A DNA stretch of 64,000 nt from Heloderma charlesbogerti (lineage: Eukaryota > Chordata > Lepidosauria > Squamata > Helodermatidae). The notes below the pieces were generated by a model. It saw only the letters and a program-made list of their open reading frames with translations, did not search any database and was not told the DNA's origin. The position numbers and the translations under genes are program-made. The first letter of the stretch is position 1, and each line of letters begins with the position of its first letter. Location: contig JANEZZ010000794.1 in NCBI GenBank assembly GCA_026122225.1, positions 186,001-250,000 of the forward strand, given 5' to 3'. This document shows positions 1 through 12,110 of the stretch, piece after piece.

Positions 1-251
1 ATTCTTGCCCACAGTATCATAGAATCATAGAATAGTAGGGTTGGAAGGGGCCTACAAGGCCATCGAGTCCAACCCCCTGCTCAATGCAGGAATCCAAGTC
101 AGAGCATCCCTGACAAATGGCTGTCCAGCCTCGTCTTGAAGGCCTCCAGTGTGGGAGAGCCCACCACCTCCCCAGGGAATTGGTTCCATTGCCGTATTGC
201 TCTGACACTCAGGAAGTTTTTCCTGATGTTCAGCCGGAATCTGGCTTCCTG

Positions 252-1445
252 TCACTTGAGCCCATTATTCCGTGTCCTGCACTCTGGGATGATCAAGAAG
301 AGATCCTGGCCTTCTTCTCTGTGACAACCTTTCAAGTACTTGAAGAGTGCTATCATATCTCCCCTCAGTCTTCTCTTCTCAAGGCTAAACATGCCCAGTT
401 CTTTCAGTCTCTCTTCATAGGGCTTTGTTTCCAGTCCCCTGATCATCTTTGTTGCCCTCCTTTGAACCCTCTCCAGCTTGTCTGCATCCTTCTTAAAGTG
501 TGGTGCCCAGAACTGGACACAGTACTCCAGATGAGGCCTAACCAGTGCTGAGTAGAGGGGAACTAGTACTTCCCGGGATTTCGAAGCGATGCTTCTATGA
601 ATGCAGCCCAAAAGAGCATTGGCCTTTTTTGCAGCCACATCACATTGTTGGCTCATATTCAGCTTGTGATCGACAACAATTCCAAGATCCTTCTCGCTCG
701 TAGTGTGGTTGAGCCACGTATCCCCCATCTTGTAACTGTGCATTTGGTTTCTTTTTCCTAGGTGCAGAACTTGGCATTTGTCCCTATTAAATGCCATTAT
801 GTTGTTTTCTGCCCAGCACTCCAGTCTATCCAGATCACTTTGAATTTTGTTTCTGTCTTCCAAAGTATTAGCTATCCCTCCCAATTTTGTGTCATCTGCA
901 AATTTGATCAGCATTCCCTGCACCTCCTCCTCCAAGTCATTAATAAAAATGTTGAAGAGCACTGGGCCCAGGACTGAGCCCTGCGGTACCCCACTCGTTA
1001 CCTCTCCCCAGCTTGAGAAGGTCCCATTGATAAGCACTCTTTGAGTCCGATTCTGTAGCCAACTGTGGATCCACATGATCGTTGTTTCATCTAGCCCACT
1101 TCGAGCTAGTTTGCTCATCAGGATATCATGGGGCACTTTGTCGAAAGCTTTGCTGAAGTCGAGGTATATGATGTCTACAGCATTCCCACGGTCTACAAGG
1201 GAGGTGACTTGATCAAAAAATGAGATCAGATTTGTCTGGCAGGACTTGTTTTTGACAAATCCATGTTGGCTTCGAGTTATCACGGCATTGTTGTCAAGGT
1301 GCTTCCAGATGGATTGCTTTATGATCTGCTCCAGAATTTTCCCAGGGATTGATGTCAGGCTGACTGGTCTGTAGTTTCCAGGTTCCTCCTTTTTACCCTT
1401 TTTGAAGATAGGGACAACGTCAGCCCTCCTCCAGTCATCTGGCAC
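252..1445 (-). pseudogene. CR1 ORF2 remnant, reverse transcriptase half
   Basis: 397 open codons: [43 protein letters not shown] and FADDTKLGG (RT motifs including the metal-binding FADD), then the C-terminal maturation region. A premature TGA follows NNGLK, about 50 codons short of the end seen in the copy at 45260. Confidence 0.9.
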
Positions 1446-1513
1446 TTCCCCCGTCCTCCATGATTTAAAAAGAGAATAGACAGCGGTTCTGAGAGTTCTT
1501 CTGCCAGTTCCTT

Positions 1514-1950
1514 ATTTATTTATTTATTTATTTCATTTCTATACCGCCCAATAGCCGAAGCTCTCTGGGCGGTTCACAAAAACTAAAACCAAACAACACA
1601 CAATAAAACAATTTAAAATATATAGAACATTAAAACCACAATATAACAATACAACCACAATAAAACCTAGCAGCAGTACAGGAGTTTAAAATACAGATTT
1701 AAAACAGCAAAGATAAAAATTTAGAAAGCTAAAATGCCTGGGAAAATAAAAAGGTCTTCACCTGGCGCCGAAAGGAGTACAATGTAGGCACCAGGCGAAC
1801 CTCACTAGGGAGCTCATTCCAGAGCCGGGGTGCCACAACAGAAAAAGGCCTCCTCCTAGTAGCCACCCACCTCACTTCCTTTGGCAGGGGCTCACGGAGA
1901 AGGGCCGCTGATGATGATCTTAAGGTCCGGGCAGGCACATATGGGTGGAG
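1514..1950 (-). mobile_element. L2-type LINE 3' fragment inserted in CR1
   Basis: A-rich 3' UTR ending in a TAAA run, preceded by a coding tail reading VVAPRLWNELPSEVR and SFRRQVKTFLF, the typical C-terminus of L2 reverse transcriptase. CR1 sequence continues on both sides; TCCTT flanks it at 1509-1513 and 1951-1955, a likely short target duplication. Confidence 0.8.
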
Positions 1951-3152
1951 TCCTTTATGACTCTAGGATGCAGTTCATCTGGCCCTGGAGATTTGAACTC
2001 ATTCAAAGTAATGAGGTGTTCCTTGACCATATGCCTGTCGATCTCAAGCTGCAATCCTGCCCCTTCAGCCTGTACTTCGCCTTTGCCAGGGGGGTCATAG
2101 ACCCTCTTTTGGGAGAAGACTGAGCCAAAGTAGGAATTGAGCACCTCTGCCTTTTCTTTGTCATCTGTTATCATTTTGCCATCCTTATTTAATAGCTGAA
2201 CAACCATTTCTTTCCTCTGCCTTTTACTATGCACGTAGCTGAAGAAAGCCTTTTTGTTGTTTTTAGCATCCCTCGCTAACCTCACCTCGTTCTCCGCTTT
2301 AGCCTTCCTGACGCCATCCCTGCAATTCTGTGCTACCTGCCTGTACTCTTCCTTTGTTACTTGGCCTTCTTTCCACTTCCTATATGTGTCCTTTTTTGTT
2401 TTCAGGTCATCCCTAAGGTTTTTGTGAAGCCACATTGGCTTCTTCTGTTGTCTTCCACCTTTTCTTCTTGTTGGAATGGTTTGTGATTGTGCCTTGAGAA
2501 TTTCCTTTTTTAAAAGTTCCCACCCATCTTGGACTCCTTTTCTCGCTAGCATTGCTTGCCATGGGACCTTACTGATCATTGTTCTGAGTTTATTAAAATC
2601 AGCTTTCCTAAAATCCAGGGTACACGTTTGACTACACTCAGCTTTTGCTTCCCTTAGAACCAAGAACTCAAGTACAACATGGTCGCTTTCCCCCAGAGTT
2701 CCTGTAACTGCTACTTGATCCACTAAGTCATCTCTGTTGGTTAGGATCAAGTCAAGGATAGCCGATCCTCTAGTTCCTTCCTCTACTTTCTGTAGGAGGA
2801 AGTTATCCACCACACAAGTCAGGAATTTCCTGGAGGGGCCATGTTTTGCAGAATTTGTCTCCCAACAAATATCAGGGAAATTGAAGTCCCCCATTACGAC
2901 TACATCATGCTTCCTTAAAACATTGGCTATTTGCTTTTCAAAAGTTTCATCCTTGTCTTCTCCTTGATTGGGTGGCCGGTAGTAGACTCTGACCACCAGG
3001 TTCCTTTTATTCTTTGCTCCATTTATTTCAACCCAGATGCTCTCGATGGGGCTACCAAGCTCCTCCTCCTGTATTTCTGTGCAGAGATATGTATTTTTCA
3101 CATACAGTGCAACCCCACCTCCCTTTCTGTTCCTCCTGTTCTTTTTGAACAA
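1920..3152 (-). pseudogene. CR1 ORF2 remnant, endonuclease and linker half
   Basis: Apurinic-like endonuclease motifs [35 protein letters not shown] and GESDHVVLE, then the basic linker. The reading frame ends by running into the inserted L2. A duplicated segment at 3160-3230 shifts it away from its N-terminal part (3247-3459). Confidence 0.88.
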
Positions 3153-3482
3153 GTTATATCCTTCAATTGCTGTATTGCTGTATTCCAGTCATGAGAGTCA
3201 TCAATTGCTGTATTCCAGTCATGAGAGTCATCCCACCAAGTCTCAGTTATACCAAGTCATAATTTCCCTCCTGTATTAAGAGTTCAAGTTCGTTCTGTTT
3301 GTTTCCCATACTCTGGGCATTAGTATATAGACGTCGAAGACCATGTGCTTCATAGTCTGGCTTTCTTCCTATATGTGTCTGAAGACTGTTATTGGGCGCT
3401 ATCAGAGCTGTTCTCTCCATTGCAGTGCATGCGCCTATGTCCATCGTTACCCCCAACATTACATCTCCCTTCCCCGTAGGAT

Positions 3483-4322
3483 TCAGTTTAAAGCCCTCCT
3501 GATGAAGTTCCTCATGCTGTGGCCAAACACATTCTTCCCAGCCTTTGTGAGGTGCAACCCATCCCTAGCCAACAGCCCATCTTCCAGGAAGTATAGCCCG
3601 TGGTCCCAGAATCCAAATCTCTCTCGTCGGCACCACCTTCGTAGCCAGTCATTCACCCGGAGTATTTTTCGTTCCCTTTCTATCCCTCTTCTAACTACTG
3701 GAAGGATGGATGAGAAAACTATCTGGGCCCCAAAGTTCTTGAGTTTCCTTCCCAAAGCTTCAAAGTCTGACGTGATCTCTTCGTAGCTCCGCTTGGCGGT
3801 ATCATTTGTTCCCACATGGATGAGAAGAAAGGGATACCTGTCAGTGGGCTTTATGAGTGCAGGCAACCTTTCAGTCACGTCTCTAATCCGTCCTCCCGGG
3901 AGACAACATACCTGGCGAGTCCACGGGTCTTCGCGACATACTTGGGTCTCGATCCCACGCAGCAAGGAGTCCCCCACTACTACCACTCTTCTCTTCTTCT
4001 TCTTTTAGGCCTGGGTTTCATCGCCTCTGTTTGACTGACCTTTAGCCTCTTGCTCCCTCTCATGCAGGTTCCCCTGTGATTCTTCCTCTGCAGGCTGTCC
4101 TCCAGTCTCATCCGCAAGTACCTGGAATCGGTTCCACAGCTCCACCGCTTCCACTGGTGCAGAGTGGCGTCTAGTTCTTCTTCTCCTAACTGTCACCGTT
4201 TTCCAAGGAGTATCCTCTATTCCATTTTTCTTCACCTCAGCATTTCCCACTGCCTCATCTTGCTGTTGCTCTTCAAGCTTCTGGTCTGCCCTTTGCTGCT
4301 GTAGTTCCCCCATTCTGTCCAA
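3483..4322 (-). pseudogene. CR1 ORF1 remnant with SGNH esterase domain
   Basis: The half at 3483-3986 has [18 protein letters not shown] and DGLHLT, the GDS, GTND and D-x-H blocks of SGNH/GDSL hydrolases. The half at 4005-4322 is a charged, coiled-coil-like region. An in-frame TAA separates them where the copy at 49603 reads Tyr-Asn-Asn. Confidence 0.85.
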
Positions 4323-5079
4323 GAACTCTTCGTGTTCTCTTATTCCCCGGAGGGTCGACAGTCACCGCTCCAGTCCACTTACTTTTTCCTCCAGCAGCAT
4401 GATCAACTTGCACTTGTTGCAGGTGTCGGCCACGTTGTTCTCAGGCAAGAAAACAAACATGGCACACACCTTGCAGGTAGCCACCACTGGAGAATCTTGT
4501 CCTTCCACTGCCTCTTTCCCTTTTTGTGTCTAGCTTTTTGGTTGTTCTAGAGCAGCCTGTGCCTGCTCCTCTACTCAGTAGAGGTTAAAAGCAGAGTCCT
4601 ACTGGTGTGGAAGTGTGTGTTACAAGACAAATAAATGAAAAAAAGTTAGTAAAAAAAATAAAAAAAATGTTAGGGGCCTCCCCCTTGACCTCCCCTGGCC
4701 AACTCTTGTTTGCTCCCCCTGTTCGCTCACTCTGTTCACTCGCTCTCTGGGAGCTTGCCTGCTTCTGTAGTCCCTGGACCAGCTGGAGCAGCTTGCTCTG
4801 CTCTGCTCTGCTCTGCTCTGCTCTGCTCTGCTCAGCTGGGAGGCGGGAAACAGACTGAAGCTTCCCGCCCACTCAGCTGCTGGGAGTACTCAGGCCACAC
4901 CCCTCCAATTCAGTTGGAGCTCTCAGAAGCACCTGGTGAGCTCACAGCCAATCAGAAGGATAAAGGGCAGCGCGCTGGGCTTCCTGCAACCCACTTACCT
5001 CTTAGCCTCTATCTCCTTTGTCTCCTTTGTCTCTTCAACCACTGCAACTCCCCTGGCCAACTCCTGTTTGCTCCCCCTG

Positions 5080-5158
5080 TAGTAGATATAATGGTCACCT
5101 GAAATAAATTCGCCCATGCTTGTCCATTTTAGTTTGCTGATTCCCAAGATGTCGAGGT
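5080..5158 (-). mobile_element. BovB LINE endonuclease fragment
   Basis: On the minus strand reads LDILGISKLKWTSMGEF then DHYIYYRG, the early endonuclease of BovB (RTE clade). It abuts a CR1 5' UTR fragment (about 5040-5073) on one side and a plus-strand CR1 piece on the other, so this is a scrambled junction. Confidence 0.7.
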
Positions 5159-5596
5159 GCAGGGAATGCTGATCAAATTTGCAGATGACACAAAATTGGG
5201 CGGGATAGCTAATACTTTGGAAGACAGAAGCAAAATTCAAAGTGATCTGGATAGACTGGAGCGCTGGGCAGAAAACAACAGAATGACATTTCAGAGGGAT
5301 AAATGCCAAGTTCTTCACCTAGGAAAAAGAAACCAAATGCACACTTACAAGATGGGGGATACGTGGCTCAACCACACTACAAGCGAGAAGGTTCTTGGAA
5401 TTGTTGTCGATCACAAGCTGAATATGAGCCAACAATGTGTTGTGGCTGCAAAAAAGGCCAATGCTCTTTTGGGTTGCATTAATAGAAGCATAGCTTCCAA
5501 ATCCCGGGAAGTACTAGTTCCCCTCTACTCAGCGCTGGTTAGGCCTCATCTGGAGTACTGTGTCCAGTTCTGGGCACCACACTTTAAGAAGGATGT
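5156..5596 (+). mobile_element. CR1 ORF2 internal fragment
   Basis: Encodes [14 protein letters not shown] to [13 protein letters not shown] on the plus strand with neither 5' nor 3' element end. It is embedded between BovB pieces of opposite orientation. Confidence 0.85.
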
Positions 5597-6137
5597 GTAC
5601 CGTTGCCACCCCCAGCTCCCCCAAAGTTGAGTCCTTCACCTCCAGAATATCATCCATCCATCTTGCCCTTGGTCGGCCCCTCTTCCTTTTGCCTTCCACT
5701 TTCCCTAGCATCAGCATCTTCTCCAGGGTATCCTGTCTTCTCATGATGTGGCCAAAGTACTTCAGTTTTGTCTTTAAGATCATTCCCTCAAGTGAGCAGG
5801 ATGGCTTTATTTCCTGGAGTATGGACTGGATTGATCTCCTTGCAGTCCAAGGCACTCTCAGAATTTTCCTCCAGCACCACAGTTCAAAAGCATCTATCTT
5901 CCTTCGCTCAGCCTTCCTTATGGTCCAGCTCTCGCAGCCATAGGTTACTACGGGGAAGACCATTGCTTTAACTCTGCGGACCTTTGTTGTCAGTGTGATG
6001 TCTCTGCTCTTAACTATTTTATCAGGATTCGTCATTGCTGACCTCCCAAGAAGTAAACGGCTTCTGATTTCCTGGCTGCAGTCAGCGTCTGCAGTAATCT
6101 TTGCGCCTAGAAAGGCAAAGTCTGTCACTGCCTCCAC
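5529..6137 (-). pseudogene. BovB ORF2 C-terminal remnant
   Basis: About 180 open codons of BovB tail: FLGAKITADADCSQEIRSRL, TYGCESWTIRKAERRK, WCWRKILRVPWTARRS and GKRKRGRPRARWMDDI. The first residues of the frame at its far end and the last about 25 (in CR1) are not BovB. Confidence 0.8.
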
Positions 6138-6165
6138 GTTTTCTCCCTCTATTTGCCAGTTATCA

Positions 6166-6509
6166 TAGATTCATAGATTCATAGAATAGTAGGGTTGGAA
6201 GGGGCCTACAAGGCCATCGAGTCCAACCCCCTGCTCAATGCAGGAATCCAAGTCAGAGCATCCCTGACAAATGGCTGTCCAGCCTCGTCTTGAAGGCCTC
6301 CAGTGTGGGAGAGCCCACCACCTCCCCAGGGAATTGGTTCCATTGTCGTATTGCTCTTACAGTCAGGAAGTTTTTCCTGATGTTCAGCCGGAATCTGGCT
6401 TCCTGTAACTTGAGCCCATTATTCCATGTCCTGCACTCTGGGATGATCAAGAAGAGATCCTGGCCTTCTTCTCTGTGACAACCTTTCAAGTACTTGAAGA
6501 GTGCTATCA
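6166..6509 (-). mobile_element. CR1 3' end inserted in BovB
   Basis: 5'-truncated 344 bp CR1 with a normal 3' tip. TATCA is found on both sides (6161-6165 and 6510-6514), and the BovB text reads continuously across it when removed. Confidence 0.88.
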
Positions 6510-7248
6510 TATCAATCAAGCTGGTTGCCATAATCTTGGTTTTTTTGAGGTTTAACTGCAACACAGCTTTTGCACTTTCTTCTTTCACCTTCGTCATGAG
6601 GCTCCTCAGCTCCTCCTTGCTTTCAGCCATCAAAGTGGTATCATCTGCATATCTGAGATTGTTAAGGTTTCTTCCAGCGATTTTAACTCCAGCCCTGGCT
6701 TCATCAAGCCCAGCATATCACATGATGTGTTCTGCGTACAGGTTGAATAGGTGGGGGTGACAGTATACAACCCTGCCTTACTCCTTTCCCACTGTTAAAC
6801 CAGTCCGTTGTTCCGTGGTCTGTTCTTACTGTTGCTACTTGGTCGTTATACAGATTCGTCAGGAGGCAGACAAGATGACTTGGTATCCCCATACCACCAA
6901 GAACTTGCCACAATTTGTGATGATCCACACAGTCCAAGGCTTTAGAATAGTTCATAAAACAGAAATAGATGTTTTCCGTAACTCCCTGGCTTTCTCCATT
7001 ATCCAGCGGATATTGGCAATTTGGTCTCTGGTTCCTCTGCCTTTTCTAAACCCAGCTTGTACATCTGGCAATTCTCGTTCCATGAATTGCTGGAGTCTAC
7101 CTTGCAAGATCTTGAGCATTACCTTACTGGCATGTGAAATAAGTGCCACCGTTCGATAGTTTGAACATTCTTTGGTGCTTCCCTTTTTTGGTATGGGGAT
7201 ATAAGTTGATCTTTTCCAATCTGTTGGCCATTCTTGTGTTTTCCAAAT

Positions 7249-7623
7249 TCACTGGCATATGGCATGCATCACCTTGACAGCATCATCTTGCAAGATTTTA
7301 AACAGTTCAGCTGGGATACCATCATCTCCTGCTGCCTTGTTATTAGCAATGCTTCTTAAGGCCCATTCAACCTCACTCTTCAGGATGTCTGGCTCTAGCT
7401 CACTGACCACACCGTCAAATCTATCCCCGATATTATTATCCTTCCTATACAGATCTTCCGTATATTCTTGCCACCTTTTCTTGATCTCTTCTGCTTCTGT
7501 TAGGTCCTTGCCATCTTTGTTTTTGATCTTACCCATTTTTGCCTGGAATTTACCTCCGATATTTCTAATTTTTTGGAAGAGGTCTCTTGTCCTTCCTATT
7601 CTATTATCTTCTGCAACTTCCAC
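7249..7623 (-). pseudogene. BovB reverse transcriptase fragment
   Basis: 124 open codons including RWQEYTEDLYRKD and NNKAAGDDGIPAELFK, the segment before RT motif 1 in RTE elements. Flanked by frameshifts into further BovB coding text at 6704-7149. Confidence 0.8.
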
Positions 7624-9330
7624 GCATTGCTTGTTTAAAAATAATTCCTTATCTCTTCTGGCTAACCTCTGGAATTTTGCATTTAATTGGGCATATCTCC
7701 CCCTATCACTGTTGCCTTTTGCTTTCCTTCTTTCTTGGGCTACTTCCAGTGTCTCAGCAGACAGCCATCTTGCCTTCTCGGTTTTCTTTTTCTTTGGGAC
7801 GTTTTTTGTTGCTGCCTCCTGAACAATGTTGCGAACTTCTGTCCATAGTTCTTCCGGGACCCTATCTACTCAATCTAGTCCCTGAAATCTATTCTTCACC
7901 TCCACTGCATATTCATTAGGAATATTAGTGAGCTCATATCTAACTGATCTGTGGGTCTTCCCTATTCTCTTGAGTCTGATTCTAAATTGTGCAATAAGAA
8001 GTTCGTGATCTGAACTACAATCAGCTCCAGGTCTTGTTTTTACCGACTGCATAGATGTCCACCACCTTTGGCTACAAAGGATGTAGTCAATCTGATTTCG
8101 GTGTCAACCGTCTGGTGAAGTCCATGTATAAAGTCATCTCTTAGGTTGTTGGAAGGGAGTGTTTGTTATGCACAGTGAGTTGTCTTGGCAAAATTCTATC
8201 AGCCTGTGTCCTGCTTCATTTTGTTCTCCCAGACCATGCTTGCCTGTAATTCCAGGTGTCGTTTGACTACCCACCTTAGCATTCCAGTCTCCTGTAATGA
8301 AAATAACATCTATTTTGGCGTACTATCCAGTAGGCGCTGCAGATCCTCATAGAACTGATCTACTTCTGCTTCTTCAGCATCTGTGGTTGGGGCGTATATT
8401 TGGATCACTGTGATGTTAAATGGCTTACCCTGAATTCAAATTGAGATCATTCAGTCATTTTTTTGGATTGTATCCAAGCACTGCTTTAGCCACTTTATTA
8501 TTAATTATGAAGGCTACTCCATTTCTTCTGTGGTCCTCTTGTCCACAGTAGTAGATCTGGTGGTCATTTCATGTGAAGTGGCCCATTCCAATCCATTTCA
8601 GTTCACTGACACCCAAAATGTCTATATTTAATCTTGACATCTCCCCAATAACCACATCCAATTTGCCCTGGCTCATAGATCTTACATCCCAGGTTCCGAT
8701 GGTGTGTTGATCTTTAGAACATCGGATTCGTCGTTCACCACCAGCACCATCGGCTGCTAGCCGTCCTTTGGGCTTTGAGCTAGCTGCGTCATCACATCTG
8801 AGGCTAGTTGAACTTATCCTCTGTTCCTCCCCAGTAGTATTTTGACCATCTTCTGATGGTCAAAATCCATCAGGGTAACAATCTCCTTTGCTGAAGACCT
8901 CCAGCTTGCCTTGATTCATTGTTCTCACATTCCAGGTTCCTAAACAATATTGTTCTTTACAGCATCGGACTTTCTTCTCACCACCAGACACATCCACAGC
9001 TGAGTGTCCTTTCGGCTTTGGCCCAGCTGCTTCACTCTTTCTGGCGCCACTTGGAAATTCCCTCTGCTCTTCCCCAGGTAGTATATTGGACACCTTCCGA
9101 CCTGAGGGGCTCGTCGTCATCTCTTTTAGCCTTGTGATATGTTCCATGGGGTTTTCTTGGCAAGAATACTGGAGTGGGTTGCCATTTCCATCTCCAGTGG
9201 ACCACATTTTGTCAGAACTCTTCGCCATGACCTGTCCGACTTGGGTGGCCCTGCACGGCATAGCTTATGGCTTCACTGAGTTATGCAAGTGCCTTCGCCA
9301 CAACAAGGCAGTGATCCATGAAGGGGGTCC

Positions 9331-9597
9331 TCCACTTTGGATGGCTTTAAAAAGGGGTTAGACAAATTCCTGGAGGAAAAGGCTATCAATGGCTACTAGT
9401 CTTGATGGCTATGTGCTACCTCCAGTACCAGAGGCAGTGATCCTATGCACACCAGTTGCTGGGGAATGTGTGTGGGAGGTGTTGCACTCATGCCCTGCTT
9501 GTGGGTTTCCCATGGGCAGCTGATTGGCCACTGTGTGAACAGAATGCTGGACTAGATGGACCCTTGGTCTGATCCAGCCGGGCCCTTACGTTCTTAA
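9331..9597 (+). repeat. LINE-like 3' end repeat (squamate, CR1-related, family unsure)
   Basis: Contains GGGGTTAGACAAATTCCTGG, a GCTTGTGGGTTTCCCATGGG block and GAATGCTGGACTAGATGGAC; the same consensus recurs at 59310-59690 (plus) and 57495-57625 (minus). No coding sequence is left. Confidence 0.7.
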
Positions 9598-9599
9598 CA

Positions 9600-9935
9600 G
9601 GCTGCAGCCCTCTTCTGTGTGACACCCTTTAGGTGCTTGAGAAGTGCTCTCATATCTGCCCTCAGTCTTCTCAAGGCTAAACATATCTAGTTCTTTCTAT
9701 CTTTCTTCATAGGACATAGTTTCTCGTCCCTGATCACCTTTGTTGTCCTACTCTGAATTTCGTCCCATTTATCTGAATCCTTCTTAAAGTGCGGGACCAA
9801 CACTGGACACAATATTCAAGGTGAAGCCTGACCAGTGCAGAGTAAAACTATTATTTCCCGTGATTTAGGAACTGTACTTAGATTGATACATCTGTGCTTT
9901 TGATTTCTCTTTCCTAAATAAGGAACTTTACACTT
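9600..9935 (-). mobile_element. Old, diverged CR1 fragment
   Basis: Matches the CR1 segment that encodes the end of ORF2, but with many substitutions and small gaps compared with other copies here, so it is an older subfamily. Confidence 0.7.
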
Positions 9936-10878
9936 GTTGTTTATTCGTTTAGTCATTTCCGACTCTTCGTGACTTCATGGACCAGTCTACGCCAGAGCTT
10001 TCTGTCAGCTGTCGCCACCCCCAGCTCCCCCAAGGTCATGTCCGTCACCTCCAGAATATCATCCATCCATCTTGCCCTTGGTCAGCCCCTCTTCCTTTTG
10101 CCTTCCACTTTCCCTAGCATCAGCATCTTCTCCAGGGTATCCTGTCTTCTTATGATGTGGCCAAAGTACTTCAGTTTTGCCTTTAAGATCATTCCCTCAA
10201 GTGAGCAGTCTGGCATTATTTCCTGGAGTATGGACTGGTTTGATCTTCTTGCAGTCCAAGGCACTCTCAGAATTTTCCTCCAGCACCACAGTTCAAAAGC
10301 ATCTATCTTCCTTCGCTCAGCCTTCCTTATGGTCCCTATTCTCTTTAGTCTGATTCTAAATTGTGCAATAAGAAGTTCGTGATCTGAACTACAATCAGCT
10401 CCAGGTCTTGTTTTTACCGACTGTATAGATGTCGGCCACCTTTGGCTACAAAGGATATAGTGAATCTGATTTCGGTGTTGACCATCTGGTGAAGTCCGTG
10501 TATAAAGTCTTCTTTTAGGTTGTTGGAAGAGAGTGCTTGTTATGCACAGTGAGTTGTCTTGACAGAATTCTATCAGCCTATGCCCCGCTTCATTTTGTTC
10601 TCCCAGACCATGCTTGCCTGTAATTCCAGGTGTCGTTTGACTACCCACCTTAGCATTCCAGTATCCTGTAATGAAAATAACATCTCGTTTTGGCATATTA
10701 TCCAGTAGGTGCTGCAGACCCTCATAGAACTGATCTACTTCTTCTTCAGCATCTGTGGTTGGGGCGTATATTTGGATCACTGTGATGTTAAATGGCTTAC
10801 CCTGAATTCGAATTGAGATCATTCTGTCGTTTTTTGGGTTGTATCCAAGCACTGCTTTAGCGACTTTATTATTAATTA
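9936..10878 (-). mobile_element. BovB LINE with internal RT deletion
   Basis: The 3' end (GTTTAGTCATTTCCGACTCTTCGTGAC on the plus strand marks the BovB terminus) and the C-terminal tail (to about 10333) are joined directly to endonuclease sequence (10335-10875). The whole reverse transcriptase is absent. Confidence 0.82.
10082..10852 (-). pseudogene. Fused BovB endonuclease-to-tail ORF
   Basis: 256 open codons: endonuclease motifs ITVIQIYAPTTDAEE, NAKVGSQ and SSDHELLIAQFRIRL run straight into TIRKAERRKIDAFELW of the C-terminal tail. No RT, so it cannot retrotranspose itself. The usual GDWNAKVG block reads GYWNAKVG here, changing the Asp of the endonuclease motif. Confidence 0.75.
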
Positions 10879-10889
10879 ATCCCTGGGAA

Positions 10890-11040
10890 ATTGTTGTTGA
10901 TCACAAGCTGAATATGAGCCAACAAGGCGAGGCTGGACAGCCATTTGTCAGGGATGCTCTGACTTGGATTCCTGCATTGAGCAGGGGGTTCGTCTCGATG
11001 GCCTTGTAGGCCCCTTCCAACCCTACTATTCTATGATTCT
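10890..11040 (+). mobile_element. CR1 3' end, short, with internal deletion
   Basis: A short ORF2 piece (ATTGTTGTTGATCACAAGCTG) joined to the last about 115 bases of CR1, ending in TTCTATGATTCT. Confidence 0.8.
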
Positions 11041-11412
11041 AAGCGCTTAAACCTCAGTAGCAAGTGATCCAACCATGACAAGGGGATAGATGTCAGTTCC
11101 CCCACTTTCAGATCACCATTCTCCTGCTCAGTCGAGAAAACCAGATCAAGCGTCTGTCCTCTTACATATGTTGGGCCGATGACTTGGTCAGACAGCCCCA
11201 TGGATGTCATGGCAGCCATGAAGTCCTGGGTGGCCCCAATACAGCAGCCTAAGCATGGAAGTTGAGATCCCCCAGAACTATCATCCTAGGGACCCTCAAC
11301 ACCAAAACCAAGACCACTTTCATCAGCTCCGGCTGGGAGACTGATGGTTAGTGGGGTGGGCAGTACACCAGCAGAATCCTTAATCTGCCCTAGGTACCCA
11401 ACACAAGGTACA
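11041..11412 (-). mobile_element. L2-type LINE endonuclease remnant
   Basis: Minus strand reads MAAMTSMGLSDQVIGPTYVR and GQTLDLVFST. The same text recurs in the L2 remnant around 55800-56090. Heavily decayed. Confidence 0.65.
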
Positions 11413-11439
11413 GACACTCAAGAATGGCATTCAAACGGG

Positions 11440-12110
11440 CAGAAAGAAACATTGGCTATTTGCTTTTCAAAAGTTTCATCCTCGTCTTCTCCTTGACTGG
11501 GTGGCCGGTAGTAGACTCCGACCACCAGGTTCCTTTTATTCTTTGCTCCATTTTTTTTTATCCAGATGCTCTCGATGGGGCTACCAAGCTCACCCTCCTG
11601 CATTTCTGTGCAGAGATATGTCTTTTTCACATACAGTGCAACCCCACCTCCCTTTCTGTTCCTCCTGTTCTTTTCAAACAAGTTATATCCTTCAATTGCT
11701 GTATTCCAGTCATGAGAGTCATCCCACCAAGTCTCAGTTATACCTATCAACTCATAATTTCCCTCCTGTATTAAGAGTTCAAGTTCGTTCTGCTTGTTTC
11801 CCATACTCTGGGCATTAGTATATAGGCATCGAAGACCATGTGCTTCATAGTCTGGCTTTCTTCCTACTTGTGTCTGAAGACTATTATTGGGCGCTATCAG
11901 AGCTGTTCTCTCCGTTGCAGTGCATGCGCCTACGTCCATTGTTACCCCCAACATTACATCTCCCTCCCCCTAGGATTCAGTTTAAAGCCCTCCTGATGAA
12001 GTTCTTCATGCTGTGGCCAAACATTCTTCCCATCCCTTGTGAGGTGCAACCCGTCCCTTGCCAGCAGGCTATCTTACCGTATAGCCCGTGGGCCCAGATT
12101 TCAAATCTCT
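11440..12110 (-). mobile_element. CR1 fragment: ORF2 start and ORF1 end
   Basis: An open frame of 178 codons (11418-11954) covers the ORF2 N-terminus and early endonuclease ([29 protein letters not shown]), then the tail of ORF1 to about 12110. Both element ends are missing. Confidence 0.85.

Larger units (their letters stand above)
18..4980 (-). mobile_element. CR1 LINE, near full length, decayed, interrupted by L2
   Basis: The 3' tip with the ATTCTATGATTCTATGA-type end is at the left edge; the 5' UTR with a (GAGCA)8 run is at 4794-4833. ORF2 (endonuclease and reverse transcriptase) is broken by an L2 insertion (1514-1950), by a stop near 252 and by a direct duplication at 3160-3230. ORF1 has nonsense changes, including one next to the esterase domain and a CGA to TGA change near 4370. 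It cannot encode working proteins. Confidence 0.92.
5597..9330 (-). mobile_element. BovB LINE (RTE clade), nearly complete but decayed
   Basis: In element order (right to left): start of the endonuclease frame YCLGTWNVRTMNQGKLE near 8910-8960; endonuclease text around 8000-8700; RT text (KAAGDDGIPAELFK near 7300, VQAGFRKGRGTRDQ near 7050, YADDTTLMAESKEE near 6630); C-terminal tail with WTIRKAERRKIDAFELW near 5900. Many frameshifts and stops. The last roughly 60 bases of the 3' end are missing and a CR1 copy interrupts it at 6166-6509. BovB is typical of squamates. Confidence 0.88.

Noticed and set aside
4794..4833. Short direct repeats that could suggest a CRISPR array
   Set aside because: Five-base tandem units without spacers, inside a CR1 5' UTR in a vertebrate genome.
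6253..6633. 126-codon frame joining BovB and CR1 residues
   Set aside because: Chance in-frame join created by the CR1 insertion at 6166-6509; no evidence that it is expressed as a unit.
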